Shown here one piece after another: positions 27,816 through 38,700 of a DNA stretch of 64,000 bases; the stretch's first letter is position 1; every line of letters starts with the position of its first letter. The notes below the pieces were generated by a model. It was not told the origin of the DNA and did not search any database. It saw nothing but the letters and a program-made list of their open reading frames with translations. Location: positions 124,001 to 188,000 of the forward strand of contig DEBQ01000006.1 of the NCBI GenBank assembly GCA_002348605.1, read 5' to 3'. The position numbers and the translations under genes were made by a program. This DNA is from Candidatus Saccharibacteria bacterium UBA2952 (GTDB taxonomy: Bacteria > Patescibacteriota > Saccharimonadia > Saccharimonadales > Saccharimonadaceae).

Positions 27816-28991
27816 ATGACAAAACCACAACTCAAATCAGTCTTTAGCGTCTTCGCGGTCTTCGTTATCGCCCTGGCGCTGACATTACAAGCCCTCTTTG
27901 TGCCGAACGTATCGGCCGCGCAAATTACCAGCCGTAAACTAACTCTTCAGGCCGGATCTGGCGGCAACGGTGGTTCGATGCCGGGTGGTACCGTGAATCA
28001 CCTTTTTGACTTTACGCTTCCGACTTCTGGTTCTGTGGGATCTATTAAGTTCGAATACTGTACTACGGCCGCCGATTCAATCGTTAGCCCGACATGTGTT
28101 ACCCCAACCGGATTGACTACTACTGGCGGTCCAGTTGTTCTCGGTAATGAAACCGGCGCGACCGGCTTTACGCTGAACAAGACTACCAACGGCGCGCCTT
28201 ACCTGACTCGTGCGGCATCAGCTATCACTGGCCCGCTGACCGTATCTTACCGCCTAGATAACATAGTGAACCCAACTACCGAAGGAACGTTCTTCGTACG
28301 CATATCTACCTATGCTTCAACCGACACCACCGGTGCCGCAACAGACGCAGGTACGGTAACCGCTAGCACTGCCGAACAAATCGTACTGAGCGGTACCATG
28401 CCCGAATCGCTTGTCTTCTGTGCTGGAGCAGACATATCAAAGACATCAGGTGTGCCAGACTGCTCAACCGCTACCGCCGGTACGATCAGCTTTAACCAGC
28501 TGTTCAGCCCGACCGACACGGCAAGCGCCGTCAGCAAGATGGCTGCCAGTACCAATGCCGGATTCGGCTACGCCATTACCGTCAACGGACCGACTCTTAC
28601 ATCTGGATCTAACACTATCGCCGGCATTGCCAGCCCATCGGCCAGCAACAAAGGTGTCGCCCAATTCGGACTTAACCTGCGGGCCAACACCTCTGCCGCT
28701 GCCCCAGGATTCCCAGGAACCGGCTCTACCGCCAGCGCCGACATTGACCTCACGAGTAACGGTACTAACCTAAAGGGTCAACCGACAGCCGATTATGCGA
28801 CAGCCGACACATTTAAGTTCGTCAGCGGAAACGTCGTTGCAAACAGTGCTTACGATGGAACGACCAACACCACCCTTGGTCCATCTGACGCCCAGATCTT
28901 CACTGTAAGCTACATCGCGAACGTTCCTGGTAGCCAGCCTGCCGGTACGTACACCTCAACCCTGACCTACATCTGTACACCTACCTTCTAG
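27816..28991 (+). CDS. Secreted surface protein, paralogue A
   Basis: 391 aa. Signal peptide (about 1-35, cut near VSAAQ). The mature protein begins with a conserved RKLTLQAGSGGNGG..G.VNHLF.F block, has four-cysteine pairs (FEYCTT, VFCAG, PDCS, YICTP), and ends AGTYTSTLTYICTPTF. The closing AGTYT-x-TL-aromatic pattern resembles the end of Gram-positive WxL domains. Start 27816 gives a clean signal peptide. Closely related to the 29064 product and upstream of a DUF916-like gene. Confidence 0.7.
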   Translation: MTKPQLKSVFSVFAVFVIALALTLQALFVPNVSAAQITSRKLTLQAGSGGNGGSMPGGTVNHLFDFTLPTSGSVGSIKFEYCTTAADSIVSPTCVTPTGLTTTGGPVVLGNETGATGFTLNKTTNGAPYLTRAASAITGPLTVSYRLDNIVNPTTEGTFFVRISTYASTDTTGAATDAGTVTASTAEQIVLSGTMPESLVFCAGADISKTSGVPDCSTATAGTISFNQLFSPTDTASAVSKMAASTNAGFGYAITVNGPTLTSGSNTIAGIASPSASNKGVAQFGLNLRANTSAAAPGFPGTGSTASADIDLTSNGTNLKGQPTADYATADTFKFVSGNVVANSAYDGTTNTTLGPSDAQIFTVSYIANVPGSQPAGTYTSTLTYICTPTF

Positions 28992-29026
28992 ACCCACCAC
29001 CTTCCATCGCCACACTTAAAATCTCG

Positions 29027-29056
29027 TTGACGCTCATTTGACGCTTATGCTACAAT
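29027..29056 (+). promoter_or_regulatory. Promoter of secreted paralogue B
   Basis: TTGACG (29027-29032), 18 bp, TG-C-TACAAT (-10 at 29051-29056), then 7 bp to the ATG at 29064: leaderless arrangement. Confidence 0.75.
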
Positions 29057-29063
29057 TCGTGGC

Positions 29064-30170
29064 ATGAGACAAACATGGGGTAAAAATGTAGCAATTGTTC
29101 TTGCTCTCGCGCTTGCGATTACTCCTCTGTTTGCAGCGACCGCTAATGCGGCGCTCCTCTCTCCCCGTAAATTGACGCTCGTTGCCGGTGCTGGAGGCGA
29201 CGGCGGATCCAAACCTAGCGGTTCGGTTAACCACCTGTTCGGATTCACGATTCCGACCAACGGAAACGTAGGCTCAATACAATTTGAATATTGTACGACC
29301 ACTGAAGGTGCTTGTACCATTCCGACCGGACTTTCTACGTCGTCGGCTACATTAGGTGGCGAAAGTGGTATTACCGGCTGGACATTAAACACCGGTACGG
29401 CGGGTAAGCCGTATGTTACCAAGACAGCCGCGAGCTTCTCTGGTGCCGCGACGGTTCAGTTGAATAACATAACCAACCCCTCAACCGTTGGAACATTCTT
29501 CGTCCGAATACAAACCTATACCGGTGCCGCTCTTGGCGGTACGGCTACGGATGCGGGTGTTGTCGCAGCTAGTACCGCGCAGCAGATCGTCCTGACCGGA
29601 ACCATGCCGGAAAGCCTGATATTTTGTACAGGTGGTACCGTGACTGCAAACTGTGGTTCGACCACATCAGGAAGCATTTCATTCAACCAGTTATTCAGCC
29701 CGACCGACACAGCCACCGCGACCAGCCAAATGGCTGCCAGTACTAACGCGGCCCAGGGGTATGTTATTACCGTGAATGGACCGACCCTTACTAGTGGCTC
29801 TGCTACCATACCTGGCTGGTCATCACCGACAAGCGCCGGTACGACCCGTGGTATCAGCAGCTGGGGCATGAACCTACGGGCTAACACGACGACGACTTCG
29901 ACCGTCGCGGTCGGTGCGGATATTACTGCTGCCTCAAACGGTACCGACCTTAAGGGTCAGGCTCTCACTGGCTATAATACTGTCGATCAGTTCAAGTTCG
30001 TCAGCGGTGACGCCGTTGCCAATAGCGCCTACGACGGTGCTTCGAACAACACGCTTGGCCCGACGAACTCGCAGGTCTATACGGCAAGCTATGCCGTGAA
30101 CGTAGCTGGTAACCAGTTGGCCGGTACCTACGTTTCAACCTTAACGTACATCTGTACGCCAACATTCTAG
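29064..30170 (+). CDS. Secreted surface protein, paralogue B
   Basis: 368 aa. Signal peptide 1-28 (cut near NAALL). Shares with paralogue A the RKLTL-GAGGDGG-VNHLF opening, cysteine positions, the GTMPESLIFC and FNQLFSPTDTA blocks, and the AGTYVSTLTYICTPTF end. The two genes are tandem duplicates diverged to roughly half identity by eye. The DUF916-like gene follows after 1 nt, so B and that protein are co-translated. Confidence 0.7.
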   Translation: MRQTWGKNVAIVLALALAITPLFAATANAALLSPRKLTLVAGAGGDGGSKPSGSVNHLFGFTIPTNGNVGSIQFEYCTTTEGACTIPTGLSTSSATLGGESGITGWTLNTGTAGKPYVTKTAASFSGAATVQLNNITNPSTVGTFFVRIQTYTGAALGGTATDAGVVAASTAQQIVLTGTMPESLIFCTGGTVTANCGSTTSGSISFNQLFSPTDTATATSQMAASTNAAQGYVITVNGPTLTSGSATIPGWSSPTSAGTTRGISSWGMNLRANTTTTSTVAVGADITAASNGTDLKGQALTGYNTVDQFKFVSGDAVANSAYDGASNNTLGPTNSQVYTASYAVNVAGNQLAGTYVSTLTYICTPTF

Positions 30171-30171
30171 T

Positions 30172-31161
30172 ATGGTAAAGCCACGCCGAATCCTTATTGC
30201 CGCACTTGCGCTCAGTAGCATTCTGAGCTTATTCAGTGTGCCGGCGCAGGCCGCCCCAGCACCTGGCCAAGCACTTGAAATCGCTCCGCCTGTGCTAAAC
30301 CTTAAGGCAGACCCGGGCGAAACGGTAAAGACTACCATTAACCTGCGTGACGTTTCAACTAGTTCGCTGGTCGTCCGCAACCAAATTAACGACTTTGTCG
30401 CCTACGGCGAAGACGGCACGCCGAAAATCTTGCTTGACGACACCGAAGAAACCAGCCCGTATTCATTGAAAGCTTGGGTTCAACCACTGCCGCAGCTCAC
30501 TCTAAAGCCGAAAGAAGTTAACAAGCTGCCCCTAACCATTCGCGTACCAAAGTCGGCCGCGCCGGGCGGTTATTATGCAGTCATTCGTTTTACCGCTAGC
30601 GCTCCTGGGCTTGATGGTACCGGCGTTTCGCTTAGCGCCAGCCTTGGCACGCTCGTACTGCTACGCGTGAACGGTGAAGCCAAAGAAGCAATGAGCGTAG
30701 AAGAATTTTCGGCAACCAAAAATGGCGAGAAGAACTGGTTGTTCGAATCCCAGCCAATCAAGTTTGTCACCCGTGTTCGTAACAACGGAAGCGTTCATGA
30801 ACAGCCAACCGGACAGATTGCGGTGAAGGATATGTTCGGCAACGCCGTTGCCAATGTTAATGTCAACCTGAATCAAAGCAATGTTTTGCCTGCCAGTGTG
30901 CGCCGGTTCGAGCCAATCCTTGATAGCTCGGTGATTGGTAACCGCCTGCTACTTGGACGTTACACTGCCGATTTAAAGCTAACCTATGGAGCTAACGGCC
31001 AAACACTTTCGGCGAGTACCAGCTTTTGGGTAATTCCGTACCGCCTTATTGCATTCGCTATCGTTCTGCTCGTCATCGCGTTCATCGTTCTGCGTATAGG
31101 TCTGCGCCGCTACAACGAACGTCTGATTGAGCGGTCACGTTCACGTCGCCGACGCCGCTAG
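30172..31161 (+). CDS. DUF916-like (WxL-interacting type) membrane protein
   Basis: 329 aa. Signal peptide 1-28, an Ig-like domain opening LEIAPPVLNLKADPGETVKTTINLRD, a second domain with LPLTIRVPKSAAPGGYYAVIRF, one C-terminal membrane helix (about 289-309) and a very basic tail. This order matches DUF916/DUF3324 proteins that hold WxL surface proteins in Gram-positives. Placed 1 nt after paralogue B. Proposed to anchor the secreted paralogues; homology is by pattern only. Confidence 0.65.
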   Translation: MVKPRRILIAALALSSILSLFSVPAQAAPAPGQALEIAPPVLNLKADPGETVKTTINLRDVSTSSLVVRNQINDFVAYGEDGTPKILLDDTEETSPYSLKAWVQPLPQLTLKPKEVNKLPLTIRVPKSAAPGGYYAVIRFTASAPGLDGTGVSLSASLGTLVLLRVNGEAKEAMSVEEFSATKNGEKNWLFESQPIKFVTRVRNNGSVHEQPTGQIAVKDMFGNAVANVNVNLNQSNVLPASVRRFEPILDSSVIGNRLLLGRYTADLKLTYGANGQTLSASTSFWVIPYRLIAFAIVLLVIAFIVLRIGLRRYNERLIERSRSRRRRR

Positions 31162-31187
31162 CGTCACACCCACCCCTAATACGCTCA

Positions 31188-31196
31188 TGCTATACT
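31188..31196 (+). promoter_or_regulatory. Extended -10 promoter (TGC-TATACT)
   Basis: TG-C-TATACT, then 7 bp to the ATG at 31204. Confidence 0.65.
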
Positions 31197-31203
31197 ACGA
31201 ATT

Positions 31204-32157
31204 ATGTTGAAGCTGATCCACCATAAACACAGCGGAAAGCTACGGCCGCACGAACATACGTCGTACGCTCCGCTTGGAGTGCTACTGCTTGTGGTGGGAC
31301 TTTTACTAGGGGTGTATACGTCGTATGCTGCCAGTCCTGGGCCAGAATCGGGCTCCGTTGGTCTGACTGGCATCGTACCGGGTAAGCCGCCGACCGTCGC
31401 TCCAACCATCGACACCCCCAAAAATGGTGCTCGTTTTTCGACCACGCCGGTGACGGTATCGGGAACCTGCCCGAAGAACACACTGGTTGAAGTCTTTAAG
31501 AACAACATATTCGCTGGCAGCATTCCATGTACCGACGATGGCACGTATTCGCTCGATATTGACCTTTTAATTGGTGCTAACGTCCTGCTTGCCCGCGTAT
31601 ATGACGAGTTGAACCAAGCCGGCCCAGATTCAAACACGCCGACCGTGCACTATGACGCGCTTCCTGCCCAAGCCGGCCCGCTGACTAGCCTAGACTTTGG
31701 CGGCGCCCAGTTGCTACTTAACACCGACGCGGTGTTCCGCGGTGTCTTCCCTAAGCAAGAAATGAACGTTCCAATCGATATCCTGGGTGGCACGCCGCCC
31801 TATGCCATTAACGTGCAGTGGGGCGATTCGACGAACAAGGTCGTACCCCGCGGCAATAACCAAAGCTTCACCATTGGGCACGTATATTCAAAACCGGGTA
31901 CCTACCAAATGACCATACAGGGTAGTGATGCTAACGGACGGGTAGCGTTCTTGACCGTGGCGGCTATCGTGAACGGGCAGCCAGGCCTAGCGACCGGCAG
32001 CACCGATACGCCGGCGGTGTCGAACACGACGCTTACACGGCTCTTAACCCTTTGGCCGCTCTATGCAAGTGTAGTTGGAATCGCCGTCAGTTTTTGGCTA
32101 GGCGAACGGCGCGAAAAACGCCTGCTCCTACGTGCTGGACCGGTATACCATTCGTAG
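31204..32157 (+). CDS. Surface protein with Ig-like and PKD-like domains
   Basis: 317 aa. Basic, His-rich N-terminus, membrane anchor at about 24-42, an Ig-like domain with a cysteine pair (GTCPKN, IPCTDDG), a PKD-like domain (VQWGDSTNKV, FTIGHVYSKPGTYQMTI), and a second membrane helix near 280-300 with a basic tail. Both ends are thus predicted inside, with the domains outside. Probably part of the surface complex encoded around it. Confidence 0.65.
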   Translation: MLKLIHHKHSGKLRPHEHTSYAPLGVLLLVVGLLLGVYTSYAASPGPESGSVGLTGIVPGKPPTVAPTIDTPKNGARFSTTPVTVSGTCPKNTLVEVFKNNIFAGSIPCTDDGTYSLDIDLLIGANVLLARVYDELNQAGPDSNTPTVHYDALPAQAGPLTSLDFGGAQLLLNTDAVFRGVFPKQEMNVPIDILGGTPPYAINVQWGDSTNKVVPRGNNQSFTIGHVYSKPGTYQMTIQGSDANGRVAFLTVAAIVNGQPGLATGSTDTPAVSNTTLTRLLTLWPLYASVVGIAVSFWLGERREKRLLLRAGPVYHS

Positions 32158-32276
32158 TTAATATTACACCGAAAATCTTGTTTTCTTGACTGATTTAGTT
32201 TATGCTTATAACAGATAAAATTGTGTGAGAAATAAAAACAGCTTTATCTAGCGAAAAACATAACAAAAAGACAAAC

Positions 32277-35200
32277 ATGTCGAACGGTGGAAAATTGGTT
32301 CGTCGCTTAGCGACGGCCACCCTTGCCTTCTTGGTATTTTTGGGTGGCTTGTGGTGGATTACTTCAGGGGTATTTTCGACCCCTGTTGCTGCCGTTGCTG
32401 GCATTAACGAACAAATCAACTTCCAGGGCCGCCTGTTTAACGCCCAAGGTGCGGTCGTTCCTGACGGCTTCTACAACATTCAGTTTAAGATTTACCAAGA
32501 CGGTGACGGCCTGACGCCAGGCAACACCACCGGTACTCCGGCGGGCTCACTGAAATGGACCGAAAGCTGGCTGAACGTCAACGGCCAGGGTATCCAGGTG
32601 AAGAACGGTTACATGTCAGCCAACCTGGGAAGTGTCACCCCGTTCGGCAGCTCGATTGACTGGAATCAGGATACGCTATGGCTTTCGATGAACATCGGTA
32701 GCACCAATGCGAGCTGTGCCAGCTTTGCCGTTTGTACGCCGGACGGCGAAATGATTCCAATGAAGCGACTTTCCAGCACGCCATACGCCCTGAACGCTGG
32801 TAAGCTTGGTGGGCTGACATCGGCTGGTTTCATTCAGAACCAGAACACGGCCGCCCAAACCACGACGAACTTTTGGATTGACGGCACTGGCCGCGCCGGC
32901 ACGCTTCAGGCAGCCACGAGCGTTAACACGCCGGCTATCCGCAGCCTTGCCGACAGCACCAGCGCCATTCAAATCCAGAATGCCGCCGGTTCAACGACGG
33001 TCATGAACATTGACACCAGCAACGGTCGCGTCGGTATTGGAACCGGTGCTGCCGCACCTACTGCTACCCTGCAAGTTGGTGGTACGCTTACCAGTGCCGG
33101 TGGGGCGATTAGCCTGAACGACAGCTCGAACTTCGCCGTTTCGATTGGTGGTGGTACCTCGACCGGCGCGCTGACTATCGGAAATGCCGCCAACTCAACG
33201 ACACTTGGTTCAGACACGCTCAACATTGGTAGCGCCACAACCGCGACAAGTATTATCAAAACTGCTCAGACCACCACCAATACTGCCGGAGCCGGACTGA
33301 CGATTCGCGGTGCGACCGGTAACGGAACCGGTGCGGGCGGCGTCGTGACTATCCAAGGTGGTACCGCTGGTCCGACCAACGCAAACGGCGGGAACTTAGT
33401 CTTAAACGGCGGAACCGGAACGGGCACCGGTGTGAATGGCCTGGTTGTCATTAGCAACGCAACGTACTCAACCGCTGCGACTCAGAGTTCAGCAACCAGC
33501 GTAAATGTCACTCAGGCCAATATCGACTCATATGGCACGATTATCCTTAATGCGACAGCGTCTGGTGTTAACTTTACCCTTGGTGCTCCAACGCTTGGGG
33601 CAAGTGCCGCCGGTAAGCTTATCTACGTTACTGCTGCCAACGGCTCACCAGACTTCACGCTGCGCGCGAACGTCGGCGGTGGTACTGGTGTCGAACAAAA
33701 TATCGCCATGCGCCAGAACACCACCGCGTCCATGATATGGAATGGCTCGCAGTGGACCGCTGCTGGTGCTTCAAGCTCGACCACGCTGCAGTCCGCATAC
33801 GACAATACGCTGCAGTCCGCCGGTGGTGCCGAGTTGGTCGTTTCAAAGACCACCGCTACTAACGGACTTACTATCCGTGACAGTTCCGTAAACTCGGTTA
33901 ACGGCACGCTGCTCTCTGTCCAGACCGCTTCGGCGGCATCGCTCATATCGATTAATGGCAACGTCAAAGAATACGCCAGCAACGCCGGTGCGGAAACTGC
34001 TGGTTCTACCGCCACGACGTTCCCAGCGTCAACCTGGGAGAATGTTGGAGCTTCAGCTACGGTCGCGCGACAGAATGTGGCAGGCGATTACATTGCCAGT
34101 GGTCAAGGGTCTGTTGCCGTAACGACACCGGCTACGGCAAACAACGGCGTCAAGAACACACTTACGTCTGCATTGACTGCGAACACCACCTACAACGTGT
34201 CATTTACGACGCGGCTCCTGAGCGGCACGTTTACAAATATGAACGTGTATTACTCGATTGACGGAAGCGGCGTAACGACTTCTTGTACGACGGCTGCGAC
34301 GGCTGCGACCAGCGTATGGACAAAGGTCAACTGTACGTTTACGACCCCGGCCAGTGGAATCACAAGCGGCAACTCAATTTACATCCGACAGTCTACCGGT
34401 GTTGCACGAACCTTCTATATCGATAACCTCTCTGTTACGATTGCTGCCGACTATAACTTTGCGACCGATAGCAGCGTTAGCGATAGCGTTAACTTTACGA
34501 CGAACTGGGTGACAGCTGGACTCGGAACAGTTAGCGTGACTCGTAATACCACCGATGGTAACGACGCCAGCGACAGCGCCCAGGCGGCAATCACCACCGG
34601 AGCAGCCAACGCTGGTGTCCGCAACAAACTAAGCTCAAACCCGCTTCCGAGTACCTTGTACCGTATGACTGTCTACGCTAAGGCAACATCTTCATTCACC
34701 GACTTCAAGATACGCTACAGCCGCGACAACGGCACCAATTTTGTCGACTGTGTCGACTACAACACGCAGACGGTCAGTACGACCGAATGGACCAAGATTA
34801 CCTGCTACGTACAGACCGACGCAACCGCGGCGACGAACCCGTACGTCTACTTCGTCGAGACATCATCGGCGGTCCGAACCTACATGGTCGACTCATTCAG
34901 CATGACCCTCCGCACCGTAACTACCCCGAACGTTCAAATCGGCGGTGGTGTCAACGGCGGCCCAACGACCCTATTCACCCTCGACAAGGGAGCCAGTGCC
35001 CCGATTGCGAGCGACAACGACGCATTGCTTGGAAGCATGTACTACGACACGACGCTTGGTAAACTACAGTGCTACGAGGCTGACGGCTGGGGTGCTTGCG
35101 GTTCCAGCCCGGACAATGTCGTGACTATCAGCCCAGAGTATACCAACGCTGTTATGCATGGCACCGGCGTGGGTACGATGACGTCTGATTTATGCTCCGA

Positions 35201-35642
35201 TACTCTGAACGTAAACGACGGGTCGTCGGGTCAACCAACCATCTGTGGAACGAACGAAACGTTTAACTTCTACAAATGGACATCGCCGCAACCGACGAGC
35301 CAATCATACGGTATTTACGTCACCTACCAGCTGCCAAGTACGTTCAAGGTATTCTCGTCGGGAAGTACGTCGTTAATGGGCCGCACCGACAGCGCAAACT
35401 CAAGCGTGTCATACCAGATATATCGAAGTGACGCGGCCGGTTTGACATCGTGTGGAAGTAACGTCAGTGTCTCATCGGGCGTTCAGTCGACTTGGCAAAT
35501 CGGCAAGGCCAGCGGTGCGGCCGATCCGTCGACCTGTGGCTTTGCGCCTGGTAATAGTATCGTCTTTAAGATTAATGTATCAGCAAGTAGCAATGCCAAC
35601 GCTTATGTGGGCAACCTGAACTTCACCTTCAGCAACCGCTAA
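32277..35642 (+). CDS. 1121-aa exported protein with jelly-roll modules
   Basis: Signal or anchor at about 10-35. Residues 40-180 form a domain common at the start of CPR surface proteins (INFQGRLFNAQGAVVPDGFYNIQFKIY and SSTPYALNAGKLGG in parts). Then comes a repetitive G/T/N-rich solenoid (about 200-440), two related carbohydrate-binding-like jelly rolls (about 570-720 and 725-880, both ending YIDNLSVT/MVDSFSMT), and a distal domain. TTGACT and TATAAC lie upstream at about 32187 and 32208. Likely an adhesin or stalk; ligand unknown. Confidence 0.65.
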   Translation: MSNGGKLVRRLATATLAFLVFLGGLWWITSGVFSTPVAAVAGINEQINFQGRLFNAQGAVVPDGFYNIQFKIYQDGDGLTPGNTTGTPAGSLKWTESWLNVNGQGIQVKNGYMSANLGSVTPFGSSIDWNQDTLWLSMNIGSTNASCASFAVCTPDGEMIPMKRLSSTPYALNAGKLGGLTSAGFIQNQNTAAQTTTNFWIDGTGRAGTLQAATSVNTPAIRSLADSTSAIQIQNAAGSTTVMNIDTSNGRVGIGTGAAAPTATLQVGGTLTSAGGAISLNDSSNFAVSIGGGTSTGALTIGNAANSTTLGSDTLNIGSATTATSIIKTAQTTTNTAGAGLTIRGATGNGTGAGGVVTIQGGTAGPTNANGGNLVLNGGTGTGTGVNGLVVISNATYSTAATQSSATSVNVTQANIDSYGTIILNATASGVNFTLGAPTLGASAAGKLIYVTAANGSPDFTLRANVGGGTGVEQNIAMRQNTTASMIWNGSQWTAAGASSSTTLQSAYDNTLQSAGGAELVVSKTTATNGLTIRDSSVNSVNGTLLSVQTASAASLISINGNVKEYASNAGAETAGSTATTFPASTWENVGASATVARQNVAGDYIASGQGSVAVTTPATANNGVKNTLTSALTANTTYNVSFTTRLLSGTFTNMNVYYSIDGSGVTTSCTTAATAATSVWTKVNCTFTTPASGITSGNSIYIRQSTGVARTFYIDNLSVTIAADYNFATDSSVSDSVNFTTNWVTAGLGTVSVTRNTTDGNDASDSAQAAITTGAANAGVRNKLSSNPLPSTLYRMTVYAKATSSFTDFKIRYSRDNGTNFVDCVDYNTQTVSTTEWTKITCYVQTDATAATNPYVYFVETSSAVRTYMVDSFSMTLRTVTTPNVQIGGGVNGGPTTLFTLDKGASAPIASDNDALLGSMYYDTTLGKLQCYEADGWGACGSSPDNVVTISPEYTNAVMHGTGVGTMTSDLCSDTLNVNDGSSGQPTICGTNETFNFYKWTSPQPTSQSYGIYVTYQLPSTFKVFSSGSTSLMGRTDSANSSVSYQIYRSDAAGLTSCGSNVSVSSGVQSTWQIGKASGAADPSTCGFAPGNSIVFKINVSASSNANAYVGNLNFTFSNR

Positions 35643-35735
35643 CCTTGGTAGTTCATCCCTGTTATGGTAAAATATCGCAGTAGTGAGAACGTGCTAAAAT
35701 TGGCCGTTCTACGGGAGTAAGGGGACACAAAAAAC

Positions 35736-38700
35736 ATGAAACTTGGCGGAGGATACCGACGCAGGCCGCACCGGCACGTACAGGCCCTTCTTGCGCATGC
35801 CAATCGCGTGACGCCAGTTAAGCTCAGGCGCGTCTTCGACCGTTTTCTCGGCATGAAGCTACGCTATCGTTTCATGATCGTCGCGGGGATCTTTGTAGTC
35901 GCAGAGCTATTCGCCCTCTACCTTCCGATGCTCCAGGGTAACTCCTACGCCTTAGGTAATGGCGAAGGGCTGCTGGGTGAATCCAGCCCCGAAATGGCAA
36001 AGAATTTAACGTATGACGCTGCCAAACAACTGTATAACTTCAACACGCAGCAAACAAAAAATCCGTCAGATTCAACCGGTGGCATGGCAACCGCTTCCGC
36101 TACTGCCCATAAAGACCCGACTAAGGGCGTGACCGTTAACGATACGATCAATAACGTGCAGCTGACCATGACCCCGACATTCGGGCTTGAAGAAGGCCGG
36201 CAAAGCAAAGACCGTATCGTTTACCCGCTCAAGGATGGCACCGGTTGGGTTGTCTACACAATGCGTGGCGTTGGTGTAAAAGAAGATATCATTTTAAAAC
36301 ACGCTCCCGGAAATGAAGCCTCATATAGCTACAAGCTGGCTCTCGGAAGCAGTATGGACGCGAAAATCGAAGCTGATGGCAGCCTTGGCATATATGGCAA
36401 CAGCCTGCTTAGTAGCAACGTGACTACCGGCACCGACAAAGATGCCAAGCTGCTCGAAAAAGCTCGCAAAAACGCGCCCAAAGATACCCTGCTCTTTACG
36501 ATTCCAAAGCCGGTCGTGAACGATAAGAAGGGCCTGGCAAAGGGAATTACCGCTCACTATTCCTTAAAAAACGATATCCTGACAGTAACTGCAATCGGTC
36601 TGACAAAAGGCTCTTACCCGCTCACTATCGACCCGAGTATATACGTCGTGACCGCTGAGCAGTTCATGGCCGGCAATAACGAGACGAACATTAACTTCGA
36701 CGTCGACAATAAGCTCATCAAAAAAGGCCGTACGACCGGCGCACGATTTGATGCCTGGCAAGACACTTCTTCTCTGCCGAATGCCCTGTGGGGAGCAAGT
36801 ACCGCAGCAGCTGGCGGGTATATTTACGCAGTTGGCGGAACCGCGTACAACGGCCAAACCTACACAAGCCAGGGTTCCAGCACTTTTACCGTACCGGCTG
36901 GTGTTACCAGTATTACCGTCAAGCTTTGGGGTGGTGGCGGTGGCGGCGGTGGCGGTGCGGCAACTGCTGCTGGCGGCACTGGTGGTGGCGCCGGGTACGT
37001 CACGGCAACATTAAGTGTGACACCGGGTGAAACACTGAACATCTACGTTGGTGGTGGTGGCGCGGGCGGCCTTTATAACAATGGCGGTCAAGACGGCGGT
37101 GGCGGTGGTGGCGGTGGTGGCTATTCCAGTGTCTACCGAAGCAGTACTTTATTAGCCCTTGCCGCTGGTGGCGGTGGAGGTGGTGGCGCGCGTAACGCAA
37201 CGGCTGGTGGCGCTGCCGGAGCAGGCGGTGGCACCAGCGGTGTAAACGGAACGAGCGTCGGCAACGGTGGTGGCGGTGCGGGTGGTACCGCCTCTGCCGG
37301 TGGTAACGGAGGAACCGGCGGCAACAGCAACACCGGTGAGGCCGGATCAAGCTTGACGGGTGGTGATGGTGCAGATGGTCGTAGTTCTGGAACAACCAGA
37401 GGCGGCGGTGTCGCGGGTGGCCTGGCCACTGGAGGTAATGGTGGTCAACCGAACGTTAACACGACCCGCCCTGGTGGTGGAGGTGGTGGCGCCGGTTACT
37501 TTGGTGGTGGAGGTGGTGGCTCAACGACTAGTGCTAACGGAAACGCTGGTGGTGGTGGCGGTGGAGGTTCTAGCCGCACCGACCCTGGTGCAACTGGCGT
37601 CACGAACACGGCAGGTAGCGGTACGACCCCAGGAAACTCGGGTGATGCTATTCGCAATGGCGCCGGCCAAGGAGGGACTGCAGGTGCGGCCCTTGGCGAC
37701 GGTGCGGCTGGAAGTAACGGCTTGGTTAGCGTTACCTATGGCGGTGGCGGATCGACAACTTCAGCCAGTGTCAACTGGGCGAAGTTCAATACCGGCAGTG
37801 GCACGATTGATAGTGCTAACCCGGGAACTGGTGCCTGTAGTGGATGGTGCTCGACTGCTGCCTATAGTTTGCCAGCCGGTCGAGCAAACTTCTCATTGGT
37901 CGCCTATAACGGGTTCTTGTACGCCATGGGTGGTACCGATAGCACTGGTACGCGTCAAAGTTCGGTCTATATCGCAAAGCTTGGAGCTAATGGCGAGCCA
38001 CAATTGTGGCATCCGACAGACTCAAATCCGAATAACTGGACATACTGGCACCAGGACACGGGACTGTCGAACATCCGGGCGTATTCCGGTGCGGTCGCAT
38101 ACAACAACCGTATGTATCTACTTGGCGGCATTGGGCCGACTACTCCAGTTAATACTGTCCAAATAGCCGATATTCTACCAACCGGCAAGTTGGGAAGTTG
38201 GAGTTCATCGACGAACCTGCCTTCTAATCTATACGCGCATGACGTACAGGTTTACAACGACCGGCTGTATATTTTGGGGGGCTCATCAACGGTCGGCGGC
38301 GCGCCGAATGCCAACGTGTACTTCAATAAAATTAATAGCGATGGCACCCTGAACAGTTGGACACAGACGACCAGCTTTTCGGGTGGTCGGATGAACCAAG
38401 GCGGCAACATGTCCGTGGTGTGGGGCGCGTACATTTACATATCTGGCGGGTGTTCGACCGTGAACGGGAGTGGTTACTGCACTTCTATCGCGTCTGATAG
38501 CCAGGTAGCCAGTATTAATGCTGATGGCAGCTTGGACGAATGGCATAGTATGGCCGGCGTGACCGATACGCGCATGAGCCAAAGCGTCGTTGCGTGGCGG
38601 GATAATATTTACGAGATTGGTGGATGTTCGTCGCAAAATACGACGACCGGTGACTGTAATACCGGTATGCTCTCAAGTATCAAGTACGGCACCGTCAACC

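Noticed and set aside
36930..37760. Dense short repeats that could suggest a CRISPR array or satellite
   Set aside because: They are in-frame GGN glycine codons of the giant surface protein, with no regular spacer length.
37360..38166. 268-codon open frame in another reading frame of the giant gene
   Set aside because: Its Val/Arg-rich product is a by-product of the glycine-codon run, and the main frame continues intact through it.
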